Source of the DNA: Auanema rhodensis
Taxonomy: Eukaryota; Nematoda; Chromadorea; Rhabditida; Rhabditidae
Direction of reading: 5' to 3'
Length of the DNA stretch: 64,000 nt
Assembly: GCA_964057225.1 (NCBI GenBank)
Contig: OZ059897.1
Coordinates: 15,934,001-15,998,000, forward strand
Within the stretch, counting starts at the first letter, position 1. Each line of letters starts with the position of its first letter. Both the position numbers and the translations under genes were made by a program. This document shows positions 39,737 to 57,143 of the stretch, in pieces. The notes beneath the pieces are model-generated. The model was not told where the DNA came from. It searched no databases and saw nothing but the letters and a program-made list of their open reading frames with translations.

Positions 39737-42700
39737 TTTTTTATATTTTATATTTTAAATAACAAAATGAAAGAATATTTTAATTAATTTACTATTATCC
39801 TATCTTATCATTAACAATTCATTATCTTAATATATTGACCTTGAATTATAATGGATTAAAATAATTGTATTACATCCTTATGATATATTCTAAACAGAAA
39901 TATTTCATTAAAGAAAAAATATTTTTACTTTTACAGAAAGCTACATGTTCTCCAAGAATTCTTCGTCTTGTACCAAGATTCAGCTTTGGACGTACTATCA
40001 CATATGTTCCAACTAATTGCTTTACTGGATTGGAACGACGACGTGAACGTGAATGCTCAACTTCCAAATTCTGTTGTGGAGCATTTGATAAGTAAGTTCA
40101 AGTTTTAATATTTTTTTTTGTAAATTTCATTTCAATTGTTAAAGATAGTTTAACAGTTTTTATGTTTAAATGAATTGTTTTAAACAATTTATTTGAGTAA
40201 ATAACACTGTTTTACAACTATTAGAATTCTTTAATTTGAAAAAGAAGATACATTTATGAATACAAAACAACTTTTTTTTGTTGTTAAACTTAATTGAAGA
40301 AACTAAAAAGAATTTGAACTCTTCAATCCATGATCAAATTAGATCAGCTACTGATTATATGATTTCGGAGAAAAAAGATTAAATAAACGGAAACATTGGA
40401 AAATAATTAAGAACTAATTAAAATTGGGAAAAATTTAATTGATTAATTTGTTGAAATTCAAATAAAAAAATATATTTTACGGAGTAAGCATAAAGGTTTT
40501 TCTTATTTTTTGTTCTCTTTCGTCTTTGCTTTATGAGGTCAGCGTTAGGGAGATTAGCTGTTGTATGCAGACATATTATAAATCATTTTCCAACTTAAGT
40601 TCTTCATAAAATAGAAGAAAAAAAGTTTTTTTGTGAAAACAATTAGTATTGATTTGTAGGAATATTCATTTTCAGATGTGAATTCATGTTGACAGATTCT
40701 GCTATTGCTCGAGAGTTGATGACACTTCGTATGAATTTACAGCAAAGGGCTAAAGATTGCGAGGTTTTATAATATTTATATTATTATTATAACGCCCACT
40801 TCTAATTTAGTTAGGAAAAGAAGTAAAACCCTTAGTATTACCGGCAAGTTTGGCTGAAAGCCTTGACGATGAACCATCCTGGGCTCCATCTGGAAACGTG
40901 AACGTTCGATTTACTGATGTTGAAACATTGAAAAATAATAAAATTCAAAACAGACAACAAGGTTTTCATTTATTTATAAAATGAAAACATTTGGAAAATT
41001 TAGATCAAAATGGCGCTGGATTTGTGAATGTACGTGTTCATGAGCAAGGATCTGATTCAGCCAACGCTGTTCAAAGAGAACTGGAAGCGCTTCAGAGGTT
41101 GATAATAGGAAATATTTCAATTCTAATTCAAAATTTTAGAAAAGGAAAAGAAACATTCGGACAAGTTTCAACTGAAACAAAAGGATCAAACAGCGAAAAA
41201 GTTTATAATTTTCTCGTTTATTTTCAATAATTTACTATCTTTAGGTTAAATTCAATCAATTGTCTGATTCTGAATCAACAGAATCCGTAAGTACTTTGAA
41301 GGCTGATAGAAATTCTCTGACAATAACTTCAAATGAAACTCCAAAACTTAAATTTCCTGAAAACAAAGTAAGATATTATAATTATTCAACTAAGATAATT
41401 GAATTTTCAGAGCTTGAATGAAAATTCTGAATTAGAACGTAAATTAGCCAATTTACCAAAAAATTTGGATGATCATGATAAAAAATATGATGATGCTTTA
41501 AAGAAAACTAATGAATATAAGGTGTTTCATAATTGATTATTTAATTCTCTTATATTTGAAATTTAAGGAAGTTATTCGACAGTTATCCAGAGAATCCAAG
41601 AATTCTGTTGTCACTTCGGATTTCGTCAATAGTGGCCTTGATTCTCTTGTTAAAGCTGGAACAGTTCGTTTTTCATCTAAAAAACGTTGTCAATCATTTG
41701 GAACATTTTAGTTATCATCTTCAACTGATAAAGAAAGCGGAATTGCTTCGGGAAAAGTTGAAAAAGTTTCTTTAGCTGAGTTAGAACATGATTCTGAAAT
41801 AACAGTAAATGAAGGAGTAGTAACATCAAGTCCCTTAATCTTAGTTACAAACGAAAATCAGGTAATGATATAAACTTTCAATATTTCATTTAAAAAATGA
41901 TTTTTCTCTCTTTTAAGACAGAAACAACATCTTCAAAACCAAATGAGAATGGATGTACTGGACGTCCAAAGATTACAATTACCAAAACAATTAAATATGA
42001 AAAGATTTTAACATTACTTGGTGAAGAACCAGAAAGTAATGGAATTAAAGAAGTATTTCATAATATTTTAAACAAATTTATATTGAAAATTCTTTTTAGA
42101 TAAGAGATTTAATAAACTCATGGCAAACTAATTTCCGTAAAAAAGTTGTAACAGCAAAAGATAAAGCTAAGAATAAGGAAGTAAGTAAGATTCTTTTTTT
42201 AATTCAAAGCCTCATGTCTTCTTTATCATAAAGATAAATATTTCAGATAGAAAAAGCTTTAGAAGATTTAGTCAGCCAATTTGATGATATTAACTTGAAA
42301 ATGATCAAAGATCAAGCTAATGCAAGTAAGTTTTAGGCTTTTATATTGTTATTCTAACTATCAAAATCTTATTTTTTGATTTTCCTTTCTTTCAGCTTTT
42401 AATGTTGAAGATTATCCTCATGATGATGCTGAAATCACAGCAAATAACTGTGATCCATCACCTATAACTGAATTGTCAAATGATGTGAAGACGGCTGAAC
42501 TGGCTCAGCTTAAAGACGAGCATGGTGACGTTGTTGTTATAGATGGTATAACGTTGCTTATTTTCATTCATCCGACATCTAATTTATAGAAGGAGTGCCA
42601 AAGATTATGGTTAATTCAGGAAAAGTAGTTAAAACCTCTGATAATCTTGATGAAGTGAGCTTAACACAAACTAAAGAAGAACCTATTGAATGGCATAATG

Positions 42701-43900
42701 AGGAATATCGTAAAGAAATTGAAAACTTCCGTAAAAGTCACAATATACACTTCAGTAATACAGTATGTTTTGATTTTAAAATTTTAAACTTTAATTTATA
42801 AGTTTAACGTATTATATATAAAATATTTCTAGACTACACGTAATGATACAACTTGTGATGCCTACATGAGATGCCGAGCCCAAATGCATGTAGCTGTAGA
42901 TCAATGCGCTTGGAGTTTTGCTTCATCTAAAGTTGTGACATCATTAGCTGAAAGTTCAGAAAGTTTGTTATTCAAGGTGAAGACTACATATATTTTCTCA
43001 ATTTTTAATTAAAATATTTTCTTTTGCAGAGTGAAGAGCCATGTGATCCTGCTCAAATTCCACTCTATGAAGAATTATATGAAATGATTATTCAACGAAA
43101 TACAAAACTGCGAACATGCTTAGATAGACGAAATGAAAAAGTTGTAAGTTTATTTAATATTTTAATGTTTATTCCCTTATATAAATTTGGATTAAAAATA
43201 GAAAAATCTAAGAGATTTCAAGAGCTGCATTCAAAAAATGTTTGATCTCTTCAATTCAAGTTGACAGCTATTCTTTAATCAGATAAGCAAACTTGAACAA
43301 ACTTCTAAGAATCTTTTTGAACTTTTTACTTCATAAAGATATGAACTTAAAGTCTTATTATATATTTTTAGTTTTCTGAATCAATATGTATTCCATATAA
43401 TAAGCAAGAACAACAAGTTTATGATCATTCTTTACTTCGAGTTCTTTCTAATAAATATACAAAGGCTATGGATTGTTATCAAGATGCTAATAAAATTCAA
43501 GAAAAATGCTCCAAATTAAGACAATGCTGTCCACACTTTGATAGGTTTATTTTACAAATATTCTTCAAATTTTACATGTTTCTTCTTTAGCTGTCGAGAA
43601 GAGATGATTGATGTAAATCTTGAACAAGCAATCATTAGTATGACTGCTCGTCTTAATGATGAAAAACAGAGTTGCATCAAAGATAAAGCTAGAGATTCAT
43701 TCAAGAAAGCTGTAAAAGGTAAAGTTTTATTCAATAAATTTCAATTTATTTCATTCTCTATGTGTGATTGGAAGCTTTATCAATTTTATATTTTAGGAAT
43801 ACTTGGTAGATCTGACGAGGAATCATTAGAACTCTTACGATCTGGAAGATATGGTTTAGATATTCAAAAAGGAGCTCAACTAATGAAGCGAATGAGATAA
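38503..43900 (+). CDS. Secreted protein with two copies of a 12-cysteine module, 873 aa, family unknown
   Basis: I do not recognise this gene. Its 23 exons are 38503-38571, 38842-38917, 38993-39078, 39221-39301, 39937-40091, 40676-40763, 40811-40961, 41004-41097, 41140-41200, 41245-41367, 41411-41521, 41568-41663, 41712-41861, 41918-42052, 42100-42180, 42247-42325, 42396-42545, 42590-42762, 42833-42976, 43030-43143, 43372-43544, 43591-43718, 43797-43900; all phases agree over 2622 nt. A signal peptide (residues 1-20, hydrophobic LLILLFSIVTA) predicts secretion. Residues 30-184 and 661-825 each carry twelve cysteines in matching order, including CC-x5-C near the end, and look like one duplicated module. 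Between them, 185-660 is a low-complexity linker rich in Ser, Thr, Glu, Asp, Lys and Asn with only two cysteines. No transmembrane segment follows the signal peptide, so an extracellular or cuticle-associated protein is plausible, but that is inference. The C-terminus after residue 825 is basic. Confidence 0.88.
39302..39936 (+). other. Longest intron of the cysteine-module gene
   Basis: 635 bp between exons 4 and 5, AT-rich, containing an AT microsatellite at 39713-39734. The following intron (40092-40675) is also long at 584 bp. No exon-like island is seen in either. Confidence 0.8.
39713..39734. repeat. (AT)n microsatellite in an intron
   Basis: Eleven AT units within intron 4 of the cysteine-module gene. 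Confidence 0.92.
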
Positions 43901-45701
43901 TGGGAAAAATTTTCTAATCAAAGCAACTTATCAGGAAATATGTGGGTCTTTATATTATATGATTAATAAGTTTGTTTCAATGTTTTCGACATTCCGTTGA
44001 TTTTGTGACAGTTTTTCTCATTTTTGAGATATTTTGATCTTTAAACTTCTATTTTTGTGAAAAAATGCAAGATATCTTTCTTGTTTTCATTCCAGATATT
44101 TTTAAAATGTTTTTTTTTCTATTAATAATACTCATATTCTTGGAAAATCATAATTCCTATCAATCTTTTCACTTATTTTTCCATTTCTTGTCGGTCCAAA
44201 CTTAGAGCTTTCCTCATGTTTATAGGATTTTAATGTCAATAATAATAATTTTGTTTAAAAAATAATATTAATAAATATTTTTTTCGATGAAAAAAAAAAT
44301 GTCAAAGAGTACATCTATATATAAACTTAACTTTAAAATCATATTGTCATAACATATTCTGATGTATGTATGTTTGAACTCTAAAACATTGAATCAAACA
44401 TCATTTTCTATGTTCAATATATAAAAATATGAATGAATGTATATAGTTATAATTAATTTTATAAAAAACTTTGTTATATTTTAAAATAAAAAAGCTTCTT
44501 ATCAAATATAAAAGAAAAATACTTTGATATGTTCTTATGTTCATTTTGAGAAACAAAACAATTTCAATTGTTTTAAAAATAAAACATTAAGAATCATATA
44601 TCCAAAGAAATATATTTAATAAACTTTGAATATAATAATAAAACAAAGAAAATCAAATTTTAAACTTTGTATGATGTTCCTCTATATTGTACTATTCATA
44701 AACTATTCTTTGTAAATATGACACAGTTATATAGTTAATATAATAATAAAACTATTAAATAAAAACATTTTTTTCTTTTCATTTTAAAAAAAAAAACAAA
44801 TTATTATAAAAATATAACTAGGTTTCATGAGATCAGTTAGGATTCTCCAAAGAAGAGAGTTGAGTGAGACAAGAGTGGAGGTTACAATATGAGGGATTCT
44901 CTTACAATGTATTCAAATAAAGGTTTTGTATATAAATCAAAAAATATTTAAAAAGAATTAAGTAGGCTGTTCTGACCTGTTTGAACATTTCTACAATATA
45001 ATATCGATGAAATAGATGAAACAGTTCAGATGTGATTGTTCGAAGCTTTTAAAAATTATTAAATTTTTTTTGAAATATTTGTTAATTTTTAAGAAAATAA
45101 TTGTCTTTTAATCCATTATTTGGTCAAATAATAATCAAATAATTTGTATTTTTTTAATAAAAAAAGATGACCGGTACTAGATTAGAAGCAATCGAAACAA
45201 TATTATAAAGAAAATGTTCAAATAGAAAAAAAATAAAATGCACAAAGAACACATTCAGGTCATAATAAAACGATTTATAAAAATGGAATTAAAATAATAA
45301 TTTTTTGTTAAATTTAAATGAAAAATAAGAAAAAAAAGTAATTGGGTGTTGGAATTATTTTGAATATGACAAAACCGCGATATTCGTTGTCGGACTGTTG
45401 TTCTCAATGTCATTTCAGTAACATACAAAATGACAGAAAATATGAATATTTAAGAAAAACTTGTAATTTTTCAAAAAAAAAAAGTTTTTTTTAGAAAATT
45501 TTGATAAAATTTGAAATAAAAACAAAGAAATTATTAATACTATTGTGACAGAGATCGACAGTCCGAGAAGACATTATTGGTTGTTTGCAGCTGAATTCAT
45601 TGATGTTATGACGAGATTGAGATTTTCATCTTTTTTTTGAATGAAATAACTAGTTGGAATCAAAAAATTAATTATTGATTGAGAGCATGTTGAATCTTCT
45701 A
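43901..45701. other. Intergenic region between two converging genes
   Basis: Tail-to-tail gap holding both 3' UTRs. It is very AT-rich and shows no reading frame of interest. An AATAAA at 44270-44275 could serve the cysteine-module gene, though it is 370 bp from the stop. No clear canonical signal is seen for the RGS gene within 100 bp of its stop. Confidence 0.65.
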
Positions 45702-50470
<4,769 letters not shown>

Positions 50471-50474
50471 ATTG

Positions 50475-50490
50475 CTAATGTAAAAGAAGA
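50475..50490 (-). other. Probable trans-splice acceptor of the RGS gene
   Basis: On the minus strand TTCTTTTACATTAG is followed by CAAT and the ATG. The pyrimidine-rich run plus TAG four bases before the start fits a spliced-leader acceptor. Confidence 0.5.
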
Positions 50491-50761
50491 TATGGCTTGA
50501 AGGGGGAAGAGGGAGAGATGAAGGATGGCCAAAATAGCTCCGCCTACTTAGCTTTCTCTCTCTTTTCCTTTTTTTCTCTTTCCCTCTGTTAGCTACTGCT
50601 TTTAGTTTACTCTCTCGTTTTCACTATATTTCTATATTTCTTTATCACAGCTAGAGCTCCACCTACCCAGCAGTCCTTATTGAGAAAACTTTGATTCAGT
50701 TCAAAGAGTTAGCTGTTGAAGTTGTTTAGAGGTATTCTTTGTCTTTTTGATGAATAAGAAG

Positions 50762-50768
<7 letters not shown>

Positions 50769-50805
<37 letters not shown>
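50769..50805. repeat. (GA)n microsatellite upstream of the RGS gene
   Basis: About eighteen GA units some 300 bp upstream of the RGS start. On the RGS strand it reads (TC)n. GA repeats are common in nematode promoters, but function is not shown. Confidence 0.95.
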
Positions 50806-50809
<4 letters not shown>

Positions 50810-51975
50810 TGTGTATAATGAAAAAAAGAATAGAATAGATAGATACTGGAGAGAAATAAGAGTAGGCTAAACTAGATGAGGGAACTGCAAGTGGTAATGC
50901 TCATGACGGTGCTGAAGTAGTAGTTTTGGTTGATTATATTGAATGTGTCATGATTGTGGCGACGACAGATGCAGTGCCTGATGATGAAGGATATAAAATC
51001 TTTAAAACAATTGACGGCTTCACGTAAGTCTTTTAGAAGTTTGCTAGAATCTTCCACACACAGATATGTTGCGTCAACATTGATTCGTTTTACTGCCTCA
51101 GGCTTTTCACGAGTTTGTCTGATGACAACATGTTGCTTCCAACTGAATATAGGGCAACTGAACAGAGAATTTCAAGATTCTGCAGGTTTAACACAACATG
51201 TATATAATAGAAATTGTTGTGATGGTGAGTATTTTAGCCATATGTGTACCATTCAGTATTTCAAACTTATTCTGAATTTGATGTCTATTTTATAGGAAAA
51301 TTTTTTTCAAATTTCTAACAAAAAAATTAGTATTGAACAGTAAATTGATTGAAATAATTAAAAATAATGCAATGGAATAAAGAATTGAATAAGTGGAAGA
51401 TACGCTAGTAAATTAAACTTCAAAAAATGAAATTATCTGTTTCTATAAATTAAATTCGGATGAAATTAGTAAATGAAAAGAGAATTACAAGTTGATTTTC
51501 AATACAAATAAAATGGATTTTACTTGGTTTTTGAACATAATATGATTAAAGAACCATCAATCTGAACCAAAAAAAAAAGTTCTGTAAAATAATCAAAAAT
51601 ATAATATTCGTTATAATAAAGTTTTTATATATTTTTATAAATTTTACTGATTTTTACATTGTTCTATTTTCTTGAACTATTCCAAAACATCTAATTTTTT
51701 ATGTAAAAACCTGATTGAATATCTAGAAATGTCTTTGAAAAGTTTATTCATTATTATTCTCAATTGAGAGATGAAGATTTGTCTTCAATAGCTGTTTTCT
51801 ATTGTTTTTTCATTATGTTAAAGTACAATACTTCAAACATTTTTCATCAAATTCTATGTAAATTCAACAGAAGAATAAGAAAAAAACTTTTTTCTTTACA
51901 TTAAAGATTATAGAAATGAAAAAATTAAATTTTAATTGAACCGTTTCAAACAAATTATCATTTCAATCACATTTT

Positions 51976-52780
51976 TTAAGAAAAAAAATTATTATTTTTG
52001 TATCTTATCATCTGACACATAGACGTTTCATTGACATGAAGCTTAGTCATCACAATCTTATTAATTGCCACCACCCACAATGGTTTAGAACTTCTCTTTC
52101 TCTTCTCAACAGCTCTGTTTACTAGTTCTCTATACTCTCCAGTCATTTTATTCTGAATTAAAGTGGTCTCATACATTGTTTCTAACAAAAACTCGAAAAT
52201 TTATATTTTCTGTAGTTGAACTTGAGAAAAACCTTTTTGAATTTTTTTTTGTCAATCATCAAGATTCAGTTCTCGAGCTAAACCGCCAAGTTTGCTGATG
52301 AGACTAGCTCGTATGTCCGCATGCTCCAGATTTAATCATTCTAGACTGTTGTAAGATTTTTAGTTTATTGGAGAACAAAAAATAAAAAATAAAGCCGAAA
52401 AGCTTTATTATTCATATTCTGAGGGCATCATCAATATCATTCAGAAGTAACTGTAGTAACATTTCGTTGTCATTAAGTTTCAAAACATTTGTATCTATAC
52501 ATCAATCTTGAAACAAATTTTCTAATCTATTGGTACCATGTTTGATGGCGTCTAGGGAATCCAGGAGCGTTTTCTTTAATTCTGATTTCGTTATGTTCTT
52601 AAATATGATCTCAGAAATCATTGATTTGCAAAATAACTGAAGATATTCTTCTATTTTCATGAAAGAATTTTCAAGGAAATTGACATCTTCTTGTCAATAT
52701 ATTGAAGATTACTATCACATGTTTCATCATTTGAAATACTAAACGATTTGATCATGATGAAAACTTCAAACTTCAGATCT
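51976..52780 (-). pseudogene. Possible degenerate coding sequence in several frames
   Basis: On the minus strand five protein-like segments follow one another: 52780 to about 52665, about 52685-52505, 52501-52415, 52329-52252 and about 52214-51976. The second and third are in the same frame, separated only by one TGA at 52504-52502; the others change frame. The residues are helix-like (ELKKTLLDSLDAIKHG, DIRASLISKLGGLARELNL, EYRELVNRAVEKRKR) and unlike the Phe/Leu/Ser repeats of the noncoding frames. This would fit a decayed gene of unknown family, or a real gene whose introns I have not resolved. It could also be chance open sequence. Confidence 0.25.
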
Positions 52781-52865
52781 ATTTAAATTTATGTTCAACT
52801 AAACTAATGTGGCAGTTAAAAAAATGGATAATAGAAAAGAAGAAAAGAATGAGATAGAAAAGAAG

Positions 52866-52889
52866 ATGATGATGATGATGATGATGATG
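52866..52889. repeat. (GAT)8 microsatellite
   Basis: Eight GAT units in noncoding DNA just upstream, on the minus strand, of the degenerate coding-like block. Confidence 0.9.
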
Positions 52890-54144
52890 AATAAGTTTCG
52901 ATTTATCTACGAACCTAAGCTCAGTTTAAGCACAAATATGACGAATATAAAGTGATGAAGAGAATAAGGGACAATAGATAAAAAGGAAAAAAAGCTATTT
53001 CTGGTTTCATATTGTTTCCTTTTGATTTACTTCCTCTTTAAGTTTTATTCTAAATTATCATAAATTTTAATTGAATACCAACCAAATGATATATAAACTT
53101 ATTTTATTCATCCTCGAAATATATGAGAAAATAAGAAAAAAGAAAAATGAATTAACTATGATTTTTTTTTTGATAAACTCTATGAAAGAGGGGAAGATGT
53201 TATATCCTGAGGACATACTTCAATATAACATATCCTTACTTTTATGATTTTTTCTTCTACTTTTTATATTTAGATATGATTATTCCTTCAGGCGTTTTGA
53301 ACAGACTGACTTAAAGAATTTGTTTGCTAAACACGTCAATTCAACATGAAAATTACAGGATGAAAGAACTTTCAGTAAGATAACCTTCCAAATATCTTCA
53401 TGAAGAAAATAAGAAAATAGATGAAGCCGCATGAAGCATACATCAATGCTCAAACTCTCTCTCTCTCTTTCTCTCTTTCTTTCTTTTTGAAAATATTCTG
53501 AGAATACATATGAACAGTTAATGTTGTTTGCCTTCTCATATGGAAATCCTGATGACGTATTTTCATCTTTCATTTTCTGTTTTTTGCTTTTTCTTGATTT
53601 TCTCAATTCTCAACAACATCTTCCTCCCAATGTAGTGGTCAAGCTGTCTAGATTATATTCAACTCAGAAATTGCCTCTGGGAATTGTCATGAAATATCCT
53701 GTCCAACTTTTTAAATTTTATTTCAATTTGTTCTCATCATTCGCCCTTGTCACTACATAGATCTTACTTTATCCTGTTTCAAAAATAAGCTCATTTCTAC
53801 TGCTGTTTGATCATTATTCACTTCATCATTTTGAAGTTCAATAAGATTTTTGTTAAATTATCTCACAATCATTTCGAGAACGAATTTTGCATAAAATCTA
53901 AAAATCTATTGATATGACGTCAAGTAATTAACCTTTGATTATGAAAATATTTTTAAGATTTGTATATTATTCTCTTAGTTATTACATTTACATTGAGGAC
54001 GATAAATTTGAGACAGTATCACATGAATCAAATCTGGAAGTAACAAAGAATATGTTGGAAGTAGACTTTAGCAGAAACACATTCCGAATAAGTACATCAT
54101 TCACATACATATCTCAATTTGATCTACACACGTATATCTATACT

Positions 54145-54196
54145 TCTCTCTCTCTCTCTCTATAGATAGATAGCTAGATAGATAGATAGATAGATA
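54145..54196. repeat. Compound (TC)n and (GATA)n microsatellite
   Basis: A TC run to about 54161 is followed by a TAGA/GATA array with one interruption to 54196. Noncoding. Confidence 0.92.
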
Positions 54197-57072
54197 TGTG
54201 TGTGAAAATAATATCAACAATATATTAAATCTTATTTACTATACTGTGCTAGCACTCATTAAAAACTGAAGTTTTTCCTGAGATATGTAAAAACCCGAGA
54301 GGCATACGACGTCATCAAATCAAATCGACTGCTTAGTCCTTCCCGACGTTGCCATTTATGGGTGAAGTAAGATGCTAGGCTGTCTATTCTCAGCTTTTCC
54401 TCTTCCTTTTTTGGATTATGATGACACAATGATACACATATGTAAATAGACCTAGATATATACTCAAGCTGAGATTTTTTTTGAAAATAGGTTAGATGTG
54501 AAGGGAAGTAGTTGAATTAGAATGATACATCATCAAGAAGCATGAGAGAAAGCAGATATTTCAGCTGAAATATGTGAATATCTAGCAAATACAAACCAAA
54601 AAAAGTGAGAAATTGGCAGGGAGGGCGATTGGTTGCAATCGAAAAAAAAATATTTTCCGGTCTCATCTCTTCATAAATTGAAAAAAGACACGACAGATAA
54701 GGTCATCAAATGGATATTTCTTTGTTCAATTGAACTCATTTTCAATTGACAACGATCACATCTGAAAGCCCCAACTTCATAGCCTGTTTATATCTCTCTG
54801 ATCCTTTACTTCTTTCTCTTTTAATATATTTTTCTTTCCATTTTTCTTTTACTCTCTTCTTTTTATTTTCTCTATCGCTCATACACGTTCATCACTCAGT
54901 TTCTGGACAGGAAACTGAAAAATTTATAGAATATCCGACCGGAAGAAGCTATAAGCTAAATATTGAAACTGATCTGTCCGGAAAAGATGAAGAAGACACT
55001 GAAGGGTGCACAAAGGACAATTTCCTAGTTTTAATACAGATTTCATCAAATAATATTCATGTTTATTCGAATAAAATCTTTTCAAAATATTCAATTTATT
55101 CTGTTTTATTATATATATTTTTGAAAAAAATGTATATACATGTATATACGTATTATACATATCTATATCTAACTATATATACATATATGTCAGAAAATTA
55201 TATTCAATCAATGTTATCATTAGAATAAAATATTTGAGAAAATATCTAATATCTTGAGAAATTATTTTTTTTTAAATTAAAAAAAAATATTCTCCAGATG
55301 TTAATTTTATAATAAATATACTTAAATTGATTAGATTTTTTTTTGGTCGACTAATGATCTAATAATATTTAAAAAAATGAAAATACACTAAAGATATAAT
55401 GCACATCCGGATTTTTTTGTATTTAGAAATCTGGTAATATCACGTGCTGAACACGTGGTTTTAAAAAAGCTTAAATATCAAAGCTCATTTGAATTTATTA
55501 TTATGAGTTTTTTTATTTGATAAAAAAAAATAAAAAGTTAAAGGGAAAATCATAAACCTATAATCTCTTTAGATCAAATTTACTATATTCAATGAATATA
55601 TTAAAATTAAATAATTAACTTTAAACTACATTGCATAGTATAGCACATAATTGATGTCAAACTAAACGTCATAGCGATTTTGATGTTAATAAATTATTAT
55701 AAAAATTCTAATTTATTTAATAAAATATTAAATATTATTATATAGTATTTATAATTATAACATTTTTTTGATGAGATATGTTGACCTCAATCCTCAACCT
55801 TTTGTTCAATAAGGAGTTTGAAAAAAAAATACAAAATAGGTATAACGATGAAGCATTTTCCAACATGTCTTCAAAATGGTTAACAACATATATTTTCAAA
55901 ATAGTTAAGAAGCGGAATTGTAGGATGATAAATGTGGAACATGGGGGTGATTTAGTTTCATTTTGCTCATTTTTTTTTTCCAAAACGCCGATTATTCTGA
56001 GGTTTTCACTAAATTCAACAACTTTACTTTGTGTAGTACAATATATACATATAGATAGTATGTATATATATATAAACATATACTTATATTTTTTTTCTTT
56101 TTTCTTTTTTTTTTGAAATAATTTATTTCAAAATTAAAAAATCAAAGCCGTTCTCATCAACATCAAAATCGAGTGCTATAAGAGCGGAAGGCGAATTGTT
56201 GAACCTTGTAAGAATGAGAAATGAGACTAATCCTCATCTAATCGTACATGTAGCATTGTGTTTGCCTTTTCTTGTATTCTTACTCAGTCATTTTTGGATA
56301 ATTATTTATTTCTTTAATAACACTTATGTAAACCATATAGAATAAGAAATGAAAACCAAATATTTTATGATAATTGATGAAAAAAAAGCTGAAACTACTG
56401 CTCGATCTTAATTAGAATTTGCTTGATTACTTCAAAAAAAAAAGACGAAAATTCTTTTTTTTCCTATAAAATTAGCCTCGTCATGAAACTTGTTCTTTGA
56501 TTTTTTAACAAAAATTATGATAAATGAAAAAAACTTTTTTTTAGTTAGATATGCTTCTTTTGATTTCATTCAATTTCACATGTACTATATCATATAGATA
56601 GAATAGACATATATGTATCATAATGATAATCATATGGTTAGTTATTTGATTAAAAATCTATTGAAAATAATTATATTCTAATTCAATATTATAAAAATAA
56701 ATTTGAATTTGAAATTAATTAAATTAGTAAATATGTTTCTTTTTTTTTTCTTCTTGAATTTTTGATTGTTTTACGGATATCATTTTTCATTTTTTTTTCT
56801 TTTCTTTTGTCTTTTATAAAAAGTCCCTGTGAAAATAAAATTCAAATATTATAGAAAGTGTCAGGAATCGAAGCCATGTTAGATGAAAACGTTTCATTGA
56901 GGGCTGTACTAGAGCAAAGCATCCACTCTCAGATTTGATGATTGGAATGAACAATCAACAATTTAGCAATGTCATAACACGGTCTAGAGCCATATATTAA
57001 TAAGAAAAATTAGAAAATCTCTGACAATTCTCATTTTTTTCTTCATTTTTTTGCATTTTTTTCATTTTGCAG

Positions 57073-57143
57073 CGAAGGATCAAGAACGACAAAAGCTCGA
57101 AGCTAAAGATCAAATGTTGCGTAGAGGCTCTATATCAATATGA
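57073..57143 (+). other. Candidate terminal coding exon of an unidentified gene
   Basis: A strong acceptor (TTCATTTTGCAG, preceded by a long T-rich tract) is followed by two bases and 22 sense codons ending in TGA. The peptide is polar, Glu/Gln/Lys/Arg-rich, and ends MLRRGSISI, with RRGS resembling a basophilic-kinase site. The exon needs a preceding donor in phase 1. Two upstream donors fit, one after 56207 and one after 51023, but neither belongs to a convincing gene. I recognise no family. Confidence 0.28.

Noticed and set aside
50954-51295. 113-residue plus-strand frame
   Set aside because: It opens only with a TTG, lacks a recognisable domain and shows no acceptor; only the GTAAGT donor at 51024 is of interest and is mentioned with the orphan exon.
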